Assembly (NCBI RefSeq): GCF_000455485.1
Contig: NZ_CBQR020000101.1
Span: 62,001-126,000, forward strand
Reading direction: 5' to 3'
Length of the DNA: 64,000 nt
From: Gorillibacterium massiliense
GTDB lineage: Bacteria > Bacillota > Bacilli > Paenibacillales > NBRC-103111
Numbering within the stretch: position 1 is the first letter of the stretch; each line of letters begins with the position of its first letter. A program made the position numbers and the translations under genes. Shown here piece by piece: positions 34,199 through 41,621 of the stretch. The notes beneath the pieces are model-generated. The model saw only the letters and a program-made list of their open reading frames with translations, did not search any database and had not been told where the DNA came from.

Positions 34199-36229
34199 TT
34201 GATTAATACCAAACTGCCGAAGATGTGGTACGGCGGCGACTACAGCCCCGAGCAATGGGATGAAGCAACTTTTGAAGAGGATATGCGCATGTTCAAGTTG
34301 GCCGGCATCGACGTGGCCACGATCAATGTTTTTTCATGGGCGTTAACTCAACCGGATGAGGATACGTATCATTTTGAATGGCTGGACAGCTTGCTGGACC
34401 GTCTGTACCAAAACGGCATCTATGCTTGTCTTGCCACCAGCACCGGTGCCCATCCCGCCTGGATGGCAAAAAAACACCCCGACGTTACCCGCGTGGATTA
34501 CGAAGGCCGCAAGCGGAAGTTCGGCGGACGCCATAATTCCTGCCCGAACAGCCCCACATACCGCAAATACGCGGAGCGCATCGCGGATAAGCTCGCCGAG
34601 CGCTACAAGGATCACCCCGCCGTCTTGATTTGGCACGTTTCCAACGAGTACGGCGGCTATTGCTATTGCGAAAACTGCGAAGCAGCTTTCCGGGACTGGC
34701 TGAAAGAACGCTACGGCTCTCTGGACGCCGTGAACAAAGCATGGAACACCCGGTTTTGGGGACATACCTTCTACGACTGGGATGAAATCGTCGTGCCTAA
34801 CGCCTTAAGCGAAGAGTGGGCGGGTACCCGCACCAACTTCCAGGGCATCTCCCTGGACTACCGCCGTTTCCAGTCCGACAGCCTGTTGAACGCCTACCGT
34901 TTGGAGTACGAAGCGCTGAAAAAACACACGCCCCACATTCCGGTCACCACCAACCTGATGGGCTTTTATCCGGAGTTGGATTATTTCAAATGGGCGCCTT
35001 ATCTCGACGTCATTTCCTGGGACAACTACCCTGGCCTTGATACGCCCCACAGCTTTACAGCCATGACTCACGACTTGATGCGCGGCTTGAAACAAGGGCA
35101 ACCGTTCATGCTGATGGAACAAACCCCGAGCCAACAGAACTGGCAGCCCTATAACAGCTTGAAGCGCCCCGGCGTCATGCGCCTGTGGAGCTACCAGGCC
35201 GTCGCCCGCGGCGCCGACACGGTCATGTTCTTTCAACTGCGCCGCTCCATCGGAGCCTGCGAAAAATACCACGGTGCCGTCATCGAGCACGTCGGCCATG
35301 AGCACACCCGTGTATTCCGCGAGTGCGCCGAATTAGGCGCTGAGCTGCAAAAGTTGGGCGATGCAACGCTGGACTCCCGCTTCCAAGCAAAAGTCGCCAT
35401 CGTCTATGACTGGGAAAATCGGTGGGCGCTGGGCCTATCCAGCGGACCGACCGTCGCTCTCGATTATGTGAATGAAATCCACAAATATTACGACGCCTTG
35501 TACAAGCAAAACATTGCAGTCGACATGATCGGCACCGAAACCGATCTGAGCTCCTACGATATTGTCATTGCCCCGGTCCTTTACATGGTCAAGCCAGGCT
35601 ATGCCGCCAAGGTGGAAGCGTTCGTGGAGCAAGGCGGCACCTTCCTCACCACCTTCTTCAGCGGTATTGTGGGCGAGTCGGATCTCGTAACCGTAGGTGG
35701 CTACCCCGGCGAGCTGCGCAAGCTCTTGGGTATCTGGGCAGAGGAAATCGACGCTCTACTTCCTGACATGAAGAATGAAATCGTGATGAAGCAGTCTTGG
35801 AAGGATCTTTCCGGCAGTTATGACTGCGGCATCCTCTGCGACCTGATCCACTCCGAAGGTGCGGAAGTCTTGGCCGAATATGGCACCGATTTTTACAAGG
35901 GAATGCCCGTTCTGACTCGGAACCGCTTCGGTACCGGCGATGCCTGGTACGTTGCCACAAGTCCGGACAAAGATTTCCTGTCTGATCTCCTCAGCAGCAT
36001 CTGCCGGGAAAAGGGCATCCGGCCGCTGGTCGCCGCAGCCCCGGAAGGCGTGGAAACGACCCTTCGGGCAAAAGATGGTCAGGAGCATCTTTACATCTTG
36101 AACCACAATGCCGGCACCCAGCAGGTCGAGCTGCAGCCTGGATCGTACCGCAATCTTCTTACAGGAGAAGCCCTCAGCGGCGCTATTGAGATCCCCGGCC
36201 GGGATGTACTGGTCCTCCGCGGCGAATAA
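34199..36229 (+). CDS. Beta-galactosidase, GH42
   Basis: The 676-residue protein has the three GH42 domains: a catalytic (beta/alpha)8 barrel (1-390), a trimerisation domain (about 395-610) and a C-terminal beta domain. The acid/base Glu is in HVSNEYGG, the nucleophile Glu in LMEQTPSQQNW. Zinc-cluster cysteines are present at CPNSP and CYCENC. No signal peptide, so it is cytoplasmic and hydrolyses imported beta-galactosides. Start TTG 34199 has AAGGAG about 11 bases upstream; a hydrophobic or better start was not found. It is divergent from an AraC regulator and ends at a strong terminator. Confidence 0.94.
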   Translation: MINTKLPKMWYGGDYSPEQWDEATFEEDMRMFKLAGIDVATINVFSWALTQPDEDTYHFEWLDSLLDRLYQNGIYACLATSTGAHPAWMAKKHPDVTRVDYEGRKRKFGGRHNSCPNSPTYRKYAERIADKLAERYKDHPAVLIWHVSNEYGGYCYCENCEAAFRDWLKERYGSLDAVNKAWNTRFWGHTFYDWDEIVVPNALSEEWAGTRTNFQGISLDYRRFQSDSLLNAYRLEYEALKKHTPHIPVTTNLMGFYPELDYFKWAPYLDVISWDNYPGLDTPHSFTAMTHDLMRGLKQGQPFMLMEQTPSQQNWQPYNSLKRPGVMRLWSYQAVARGADTVMFFQLRRSIGACEKYHGAVIEHVGHEHTRVFRECAELGAELQKLGDATLDSRFQAKVAIVYDWENRWALGLSSGPTVALDYVNEIHKYYDALYKQNIAVDMIGTETDLSSYDIVIAPVLYMVKPGYAAKVEAFVEQGGTFLTTFFSGIVGESDLVTVGGYPGELRKLLGIWAEEIDALLPDMKNEIVMKQSWKDLSGSYDCGILCDLIHSEGAEVLAEYGTDFYKGMPVLTRNRFGTGDAWYVATSPDKDFLSDLLSSICREKGIRPLVAAAPEGVETTLRAKDGQEHLYILNHNAGTQQVELQPGSYRNLLTGEALSGAIEIPGRDVLVLRGE

Positions 36230-36254
36230 GCGACTGGTCTACATTAATGAGATG

Positions 36255-36293
36255 AAAAAGACGCCAGCTCCCCTCGCGGAAGGCGTCTTTTTT
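36255..36293 (+). terminator. Rho-independent terminator
   Basis: 11-bp stem AAAAAGACGCC/GGCGTCTTTTT with a 16-base loop, 25 bp after the GH42 stop. Confidence 0.9.
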
Positions 36294-36403
36294 CGCATTC
36301 CCTTTTCCCGACAAGTTGCGGCTCTGGTGTTTGAATCCGGAAGGACAAGGTTAATAGTTGTCACGTCATTCAAAAGACATTCATTATGAAGGAGTTGAAT
36401 CCT

Positions 36404-36661
36404 ATGGAATTCCTATGGTCATTGATTATCGGCGGAATTATCGGTTGGCTGGCAGGCTTAATTATAGGAAGAGATGTCCCAGGAGGCATCATCGGGAATA
36501 TTGTGTCGGGTTTTGTCGGATCGTGGCTCGGTTCCGTGTTTCTGGGCGAGTTTGGTCCGGAAACCGGCGGATTCTTTTTTATCCCCGCTTTGATCGGAGC
36601 GGTCGTCCTCGTCTTTATCGTCAGCTTGGTGCTTCGCTCGGCAGGACGCAACCAAGTCTAA
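36404..36661 (+). CDS. GlsB/YeaQ/YmgE-family small membrane protein
   Basis: The 85-residue protein has three predicted helices, is glycine-rich (GGIIGWLAGLIIGRDVPGG, a Transgly_assoc pattern), and is linked to stress responses in other bacteria. ATG 36404 follows AAGGAGTTGAATCCT. It is monocistronic, with a hairpin terminator just downstream. It lies directly before the EET genes but is a separate unit. Confidence 0.9.
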   Translation: MEFLWSLIIGGIIGWLAGLIIGRDVPGGIIGNIVSGFVGSWLGSVFLGEFGPETGGFFFIPALIGAVVLVFIVSLVLRSAGRNQV

Positions 36662-36673
36662 AAGAAACCAGCG

Positions 36674-36706
36674 AGCTGCGGGGATTTGTTTCCCGGGCTC
36701 TTTTTC
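36674..36706 (+). terminator. Rho-independent terminator
   Basis: GAGC..CGGG pairing with CCCG..GCTC, loop GATTTGTTT, and TTTTT tail. Confidence 0.7.
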
Positions 36707-36887
36707 ACGTTCGGATCGTTTTTTTTCCTTTTTGGTGTATAGATTTTCATGCTTTTATAGTAAAATAGCACCGAGTGTGCCGATCAGAAATAATTCTATT
36801 TTATCAGTGACATCCGTAGAATTGTGTCGAAATGATGATTTTGCAACAAAAAGTGTAATATAAGTCACTAGGAATACCGATAAAATC

Positions 36888-36896
36888 TGGTATAAT
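36888..36896 (+). promoter_or_regulatory. Extended -10 promoter of the pplA-ndh2 operon
   Basis: TGGTATAAT is an extended -10 with predicted transcription start near 36903. No close -35 is seen. Confidence 0.6.
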
Positions 36897-36906
36897 AGGA
36901 ACTACT

Positions 36907-36924
36907 TTGTGAAACGGCTCACAA
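36907..36924 (+). promoter_or_regulatory. Rex/Fnr-type palindromic operator of the EET operon
   Basis: TTGTGAAACGGCTCACAA matches the Rex consensus TTGTGAA-N4-TTCACAA at 13 of 14 fixed positions and is a perfect TGTGA-N6-TCACA. Its centre is about +12 from the predicted transcription start, a repressing position, which fits Rex better than an Fnr activator. Confidence 0.65.
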
Positions 36925-36956
36925 GCCAGATATATCATTTAGGGAGGAAGTTTTAC

Positions 36957-37880
36957 ATGAAGAAAACCGTTTTAGGAGTTTTGTCCACAGTTTTGGTCGT
37001 CGGTATGCTCGCAGGTTGCGGCGGCAAAAAAGATGAATCAGCAAGTTCTAGCCCTAGCACTTCCGCTGCTCCAGCTACGACTGCTCCATCCACCGCACCA
37101 TCGACAGCTCCGACAGCTGCACCGGCTGAAGCGAAATACGCTGATGGGGTATACTACGCAGAAGGCGCCGATTTCGACGCCAAGACAGGCTGGAAAGAAG
37201 TCGTTGCTCTGAAGGTTGAAGGCGGCAAGATCACAAACGTAAATTGGACCGGTCTGAATAAAGACGGCGGCATCGACAAGAAAACCTATGCAGCGCAAGG
37301 CAAGTACGGCATGAAGAAGGCTGGCTCTGCCCTGGAATGGAACGAACAGGCTGCGAAGGCTGAAGCTTTCTTAATCGAGAAACAAGATCCGAAAGAAATT
37401 CCTTTCGACAAAGATAAGGGCACGACCGATGCCATCACCGGGGTATCCATTCACGTGAGCGGTTTTGCCGAGCTGGCTGAGAAAGCTCTTGCCGCAGGTC
37501 CTGTGCAAGCTGGCCCGTACAAAGACGGCACCTACCATGCAGAAGCAGCCGACTTTGATAAAGACTCCGGTTGGAAAGATACAGTTGACGTCACCGTGCT
37601 GAACGGTAAAATCTTTGCTGTACGCTGGTCTGGTGTCAACAAAGACGGCGCTGACAAAGTTCAATTCTCCAAAGACGGCAAGTACGGCATGAAGAAAGGC
37701 GGCGCTTCTTCCGAATGGCACGAGCAATCGCTCCTGGCTGAGAAAGCTCTCCTGGAAAAGCAAGACCCGGCTGCCATTACGGTTAAAGACGACGGCAAGA
37801 CAGATGCAATCAGCGGCGTATCCATCCATGTTGCTGGCTTCACCACGTTAGCGGCAAAGGCTTTGGAAGGCGCGAAATAA
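36957..37880 (+). CDS. pplA: PplA-type flavinylated lipoprotein of extracellular electron transfer
   Basis: The 307-residue protein has a lipoprotein signal (LAGC, Cys21), an Ala/Ser/Thr/Pro-rich linker (27-58), and two FMN-binding repeats (about 59-178 and 186-307), each beginning YADG or YKDG. Each repeat ends in the ApbE flavinylation pattern D-x-x-[ST]-G-[AV]-[ST]: DAITGVS (158-164) and DAISGVS (283-289); FMN would be attached to the last Ser. In Listeria, PplA carries FMN outside the membrane and hands electrons to iron or other acceptors. ATG 36957 has GGGAGG 9 bases upstream. It is followed by ndh2 after 48 bp, and its partner ApbE lies at 49387. Confidence 0.92.
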   Translation: MKKTVLGVLSTVLVVGMLAGCGGKKDESASSSPSTSAAPATTAPSTAPSTAPTAAPAEAKYADGVYYAEGADFDAKTGWKEVVALKVEGGKITNVNWTGLNKDGGIDKKTYAAQGKYGMKKAGSALEWNEQAAKAEAFLIEKQDPKEIPFDKDKGTTDAITGVSIHVSGFAELAEKALAAGPVQAGPYKDGTYHAEAADFDKDSGWKDTVDVTVLNGKIFAVRWSGVNKDGADKVQFSKDGKYGMKKGGASSEWHEQSLLAEKALLEKQDPAAITVKDDGKTDAISGVSIHVAGFTTLAAKALEGAK

Positions 37881-37928
37881 ATCAACACAATTGCACTACC
37901 CCTATCCATCAGAAGAGGTGAATGACAG

Positions 37929-39875
37929 ATGAAACAGATCATTGTGCTTGGCGGGGGTTACGGCGGTATTCTCACTGCAAAACGTCTGGGCAAAAAGCTG
38001 AAGAAGCAGCGCGATGTCCAAATTACACTTATTGACCGTAGCCCGTTCCACACTCTCCTTACCGAATTGCATGAAGTCGCAGCAGGACGAGTGGAGGAAG
38101 ACTCCATCCGCGTGGATCTGAAAAAGATCTTTGACGGATTCAAAAACGTCAATGTTGTACTGGACGACATCTCCCATATTGATTTCGACTCCAACACGCT
38201 GCAAGGAGAAGGCAAGACCTACCGTTACGATTATTTGGTTATCGGTACCGGCAGCAAGCCGACTTTCTTCGGAATTCCAGGAGCGGAAGAGCATGCTTTC
38301 ACCCTGTGGTCTTATGAGGATGCCGTCAATCTGAGAGAGCATATCCTCAACATGTTCCGCGGTGCTGTGAAGGAACGGAACCCCGAGAAACGCAAGCAAA
38401 TGCTCACCTTCGTCGTCGTGGGCGCCGGCTTTACCGGCGTCGAAATGATCGGTGAACTGGCCGAGTATGTCAATGATCTGTGCCGCGAGTTCCGCGTGGA
38501 TCGCAGCGACGTAACCCTGCACGTAGCGGATATGGTCGACAAGATTTTGCCGATCCTCCCGGAAAAATTGATTCGCAAAGCGGAAAAACATCTGCGTAAG
38601 CTGAAGGTCAATATCATCACTGGCACCAAGATCACTGGCGTAAAACCAGATGGCGTCATCTTGGGCGATCAAGAGATCTCCTCCAAGACGGTCATCTGGA
38701 CCGCCGGTGTCGAGGGCTCCGATTTGGCGGGCAATGCGGAAGTTGAGCAAAAGGGCAGAAAACGCCTGCTCACCAACGACAAACTGCAAGTCCCCAGCCA
38801 TCCAAACGTTTATGTCGTCGGCGACAACATCTTCTACATTCCGGAAGGCGCAGCCGCTCCCGTACCGCAAATGGTCGAGAACGCTGAGAATTCCGCTCCG
38901 CTTGCTGCTAACAACATCATCGCGGACCTGCAAAACAAGCCGAAGGAATCGTATAAGCCTAAATTTCATGGTATGATGGTAAGCATCGGCAGCCGCTATG
39001 GCGTAGCCAGTGTCGGAGCATCGCCGAAATCGATGTTCAACTTGACCGGATTCTTCGCTATGTTCTGTAAGCATTTCATCAATATGTGGTACCTGTTCCA
39101 AATTTGCGGCTTCAACAGGGTGTACACGTACCTGCTGCATGAAATCTTCCATGTAAATCATAAGCGCAGCTTTCTCGGCGGTCACTTCTCCAAACGTTCG
39201 CCTAACTTCTGGCTGTTCCCGCTGCGTCTTTTCGTCGGCGGTAGCTGGTTGGTCGAAGGCATCGATAAGCTGAGAAAGGTCATCGACGATCCTAATAAGA
39301 TTTTCTTGATCCCAGCTAAAGTGGCTGACGGAACCTCCGGCGCATCCGAAGCCGTGTCCGGTCTCGATACGAATACAATCTTGAAATCCATTAATGATAT
39401 CATCGCTAACGGGGACCCGGCCGAAACTGGTTCGACCGTTTCCAGTATTACAAGTACCTTAGACAAGGCAGGCGCGATTCCGGCTGCGGCTCCGACGCCA
39501 CTGCACGTTCCTCACTGGATCGAGCGCATCGTCAGCTGGTTCATGGACCTCTTCTTCTACACTGGCGACGGCGGCTACACGGGCCTGGCCCATGTGTTCC
39601 AAACCGGTATGGTTTGTGCGGAAATCCTGTTCGGCGTCCTTCTGATTCTCGGTCTGTTCAGCGCTCCAGCGGCGATTATCACCGTCCTGATGGGCATCAT
39701 GATCTGGTCTTCAGGTATGGCCTCCCACGATATGCTTTGGTACATGTTCAGCGGTGTCGCCTTGATCGGCGGTTCCGGCAGCATCCTGGGTCTCGATTAC
39801 TATGTGTACCCGGTCTTGAAAAAAGCATGGCGCAAAATTCCGTTCATCAAACGTTTTTACCTGTACGCTGACTAA
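37929..39875 (+). CDS. ndh2: Type II NADH dehydrogenase with C-terminal membrane domain (Ndh2)
   Basis: The 648-residue protein has an NDH-2 core (1-about 400) with FAD-binding GGGYGGI near the N-terminus, a second dinucleotide site VVGAGFTGVEMIGEL, and the VYVVGD FAD motif. An added C-terminal part of about 230 residues has about four DoxX-like helices. Ordinary NDH-2 is about 400 residues; the extra membrane domain is the hallmark of the Ndh2 of the Listeria EET locus. It would pass electrons from NADH to a demethylmenaquinone pool. AGAGGTGAATGAC precedes the ATG. It is co-transcribed with pplA, under the same operator. Confidence 0.93.
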   Translation: MKQIIVLGGGYGGILTAKRLGKKLKKQRDVQITLIDRSPFHTLLTELHEVAAGRVEEDSIRVDLKKIFDGFKNVNVVLDDISHIDFDSNTLQGEGKTYRYDYLVIGTGSKPTFFGIPGAEEHAFTLWSYEDAVNLREHILNMFRGAVKERNPEKRKQMLTFVVVGAGFTGVEMIGELAEYVNDLCREFRVDRSDVTLHVADMVDKILPILPEKLIRKAEKHLRKLKVNIITGTKITGVKPDGVILGDQEISSKTVIWTAGVEGSDLAGNAEVEQKGRKRLLTNDKLQVPSHPNVYVVGDNIFYIPEGAAAPVPQMVENAENSAPLAANNIIADLQNKPKESYKPKFHGMMVSIGSRYGVASVGASPKSMFNLTGFFAMFCKHFINMWYLFQICGFNRVYTYLLHEIFHVNHKRSFLGGHFSKRSPNFWLFPLRLFVGGSWLVEGIDKLRKVIDDPNKIFLIPAKVADGTSGASEAVSGLDTNTILKSINDIIANGDPAETGSTVSSITSTLDKAGAIPAAAPTPLHVPHWIERIVSWFMDLFFYTGDGGYTGLAHVFQTGMVCAEILFGVLLILGLFSAPAAIITVLMGIMIWSSGMASHDMLWYMFSGVALIGGSGSILGLDYYVYPVLKKAWRKIPFIKRFYLYAD

Positions 39876-39905
39876 TTTTCACGCACGACCAATCATTTAA
39901 CAACC

Positions 39906-39944
39906 GAGAGAGTAATCTGCCTGCTTCAGGCAAATTACTCTCTC
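39906..39944 (+). terminator. Strong intra-operon hairpin
   Basis: Stem GAGAGAGTAAT/ATTACTCTCTC extended by TGCCTG/CAGGCA with a 3-base loop. The following TTATCT is a poor U-run, so it may be a leaky terminator or an RNA-processing or stability element between ndh2 and the quinone genes. Confidence 0.6.
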
Positions 39945-39963
39945 TTATCTGGGAGAGGGTCCT

Positions 39964-40398
39964 ATGGACACACAGCTTATACAAGATACCATCAGCATGC
40001 TGGAAGAAACCATTGATCCCGATGCCCTCATCAGCCTTGACGCAGATGAAAGCGGCCTCGCGGATATGGTTGCCCTGCTCCATTCTTATGAGATCACCCG
40101 ATCACGGAAAATGACCATTCTTGGATGTTATATATTGCTGCAAGCAGCCGTCAGCAAGCATCATGAAGCGTCGCCGGATGAAAGCGGAGCGATGACCCGC
40201 AGCATATTGGATGGAGATTATTTGTTTGGCCTTTATTTCCGCATCCTTGTGCAATTCAGCGAATTGAAACTGCTGACGTATTTGGCGCCTGTGCAAAAGA
40301 AAATCCAGCTCGGTCTTATCGCCGGCAAGCCGATGGCCCATATTCTGACGGAGTTACACGAGCCTTTCCGTTTATACCTCAACGAACAGTGCGCATAA
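39964..40398 (+). CDS. HepS-like small subunit of polyprenyl diphosphate synthase
   Basis: The 144-residue helical protein precedes a polyprenyl synthase gene by 13 bp. The segment around 80-110 (SILDGDYLFGLYFRILVQFS) resembles the GDYL…Y region of HepS/GerCA, component I of heptaprenyl diphosphate synthase in Bacillus. HepS is about 250 residues, so this is a shortened version. No catalytic Asp-rich motif is present. The proposed role is a non-catalytic partner setting chain length of the synthase. GGGAGAGGG precedes the ATG. The assignment is an inference from local similarity and position. Confidence 0.5.
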   Translation: MDTQLIQDTISMLEETIDPDALISLDADESGLADMVALLHSYEITRSRKMTILGCYILLQAAVSKHHEASPDESGAMTRSILDGDYLFGLYFRILVQFSELKLLTYLAPVQKKIQLGLIAGKPMAHILTELHEPFRLYLNEQCA

Positions 40399-40411
40399 GG
40401 CGGTGACGACT

Positions 40412-41392
40412 ATGCAGCTTCATGAAGCTCTGTCCATCGATCTGGCAGACCTCAATCAAACCTTGCTTAACATAATCGAATCGGATCAGGACCTGCCTAA
40501 ACCTTCCGATATCCATTCCGGTATCATCCGTTTGATCGAAGCCGGGGGCAAACGCCTTCGTCCCATTATGGCCATCACCGGCGGAAGATTCGGGCCGGCA
40601 AACAACCCCGATAAAGTCATGCGCATAGCAGCCATGTTGGAATATATCCACATGGCTTCCTTAATTCATGACGACATCATCGATGATTCCGATTTGCGGC
40701 GTAACGTTCCGGCTCTGCACAAGAGCGTCGGCGTCAACCACGCCATTTTTATCGCCAACTACTTGATGGCTCGAGTCGTAGAATGGGCGACAACAGGCGA
40801 AGACGTAGACTCCGCCTTTTCCGCGCTTTGCGCCAGCCTCGCTTCTCTTGCCACCCAGCTTTGCGTCGGGGAATATCAGCAATTGGAGAACCGGTTCAAT
40901 TTTAACCTGACACTGGATGAATATCTGGAGAAAACCCGCAGTAAAACTGCTCTGCTCATGGCCAAATGCCTGGAAGCCGGAGCCCAGTGCAATGAGGCTG
41001 ACGAAAAAATAAAGCGCATTCTTTACGAATTTGGAGACGCCCTGGGCATCTCGTTTCAAATCCGCGACGATGTGCTGGACTACACCCAAACCTCGGAAGC
41101 CATCGGCAAGCCTGCCGGGAACGATCTGCGCAACGGAAACGTGACGCTGCCCGTGCTGTACGCCTTGGAAGATCCGGCTTTGGCAGCGGATATCTTGATG
41201 CTGAACGCCGAATCCTCTGACGAGGAGTTTGCCGCTATCGTGGTGAGCATCAAGTCGTGCGGCGCCATCGAGCGAACCTTAGCGTTAAGCGAGAGCTATC
41301 TGGCTAAAGCCCGGTCGTACATAGCCGAACTGAAAGAGTATCCGGCGTATAAAGATTTGGAGATATTACTGGCCTTTTTTTCACAAGGATAA
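40412..41392 (+). CDS. dmkB: Polyprenyl diphosphate synthase (HepT/DmkB type)
   Basis: The 326-residue trans-prenyltransferase has the first Asp-rich motif in HDDIIDDSDLRR (Asp87, 88, 91) and the second in IRDDVLDYT, with GGKRLRP near residue 45-51. It makes the isoprenoid tail for (demethyl)menaquinone from FPP/IPP. ATG 40412 is preferred to GTG 40403 since AAGG/GGTGA spacing suits it. It lies downstream of pplA-ndh2-HepS-like on the same strand, matching DmkB of the Listeria EET locus, whose product supplies the quinone used by Ndh2 with DmkA. Confidence 0.9.
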   Translation: MQLHEALSIDLADLNQTLLNIIESDQDLPKPSDIHSGIIRLIEAGGKRLRPIMAITGGRFGPANNPDKVMRIAAMLEYIHMASLIHDDIIDDSDLRRNVPALHKSVGVNHAIFIANYLMARVVEWATTGEDVDSAFSALCASLASLATQLCVGEYQQLENRFNFNLTLDEYLEKTRSKTALLMAKCLEAGAQCNEADEKIKRILYEFGDALGISFQIRDDVLDYTQTSEAIGKPAGNDLRNGNVTLPVLYALEDPALAADILMLNAESSDEEFAAIVVSIKSCGAIERTLALSESYLAKARSYIAELKEYPAYKDLEILLAFFSQG

Positions 41393-41394
41393 GA

Positions 41395-41429
41395 CATACA
41401 TTCGCTGACGCGGCATCAGAGAATGTATG
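41395..41429 (+). other. Symmetric hairpin downstream of dmkB
   Basis: CATACATTC-g-CTGA / TCAG-a-GAATGTATG gives 13 paired bases around a 7-base loop. No T-run follows. It could stabilise the 3' end of the EET transcript. Confidence 0.5.
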
Positions 41430-41534
41430 AAATATCGGCAAAGCCGCCTGAAGCTTAACCTACATGAGAAAAGGTTATTTCAGGGTAGAAGGTGTCTCAA
41501 AAATAAGCATTGGAATACCTCAATAATGAAACAG

Positions 41535-41583
41535 AAAAACCAAGGAGCTAAGCGACATCTTCTCGCTTAGCTCCTTGGTTTTT
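41535..41583. terminator. Very strong bidirectional terminator
   Basis: 21-bp perfect stem AAAAACCAAGGAGCTAAGCGA / its complement, 7-base loop, T-run on either strand. It ends both the pplA-dmkB operon and the convergent repeat-protein gene. Confidence 0.95.
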
Positions 41584-41621
41584 GGCGTCCACTGCTGCTT
41601 TCTTGAACGTAACTTACCTAA

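Noticed and set aside
36907-36924. Fnr activation of pplA through this site
   Set aside because: The site lies downstream of the -10; an activator at -41.5 would put the transcription start at the ATG itself.
37902-39185. 427-codon minus-strand open frame
   Set aside because: Antisense shadow of ndh2, no domain signature.
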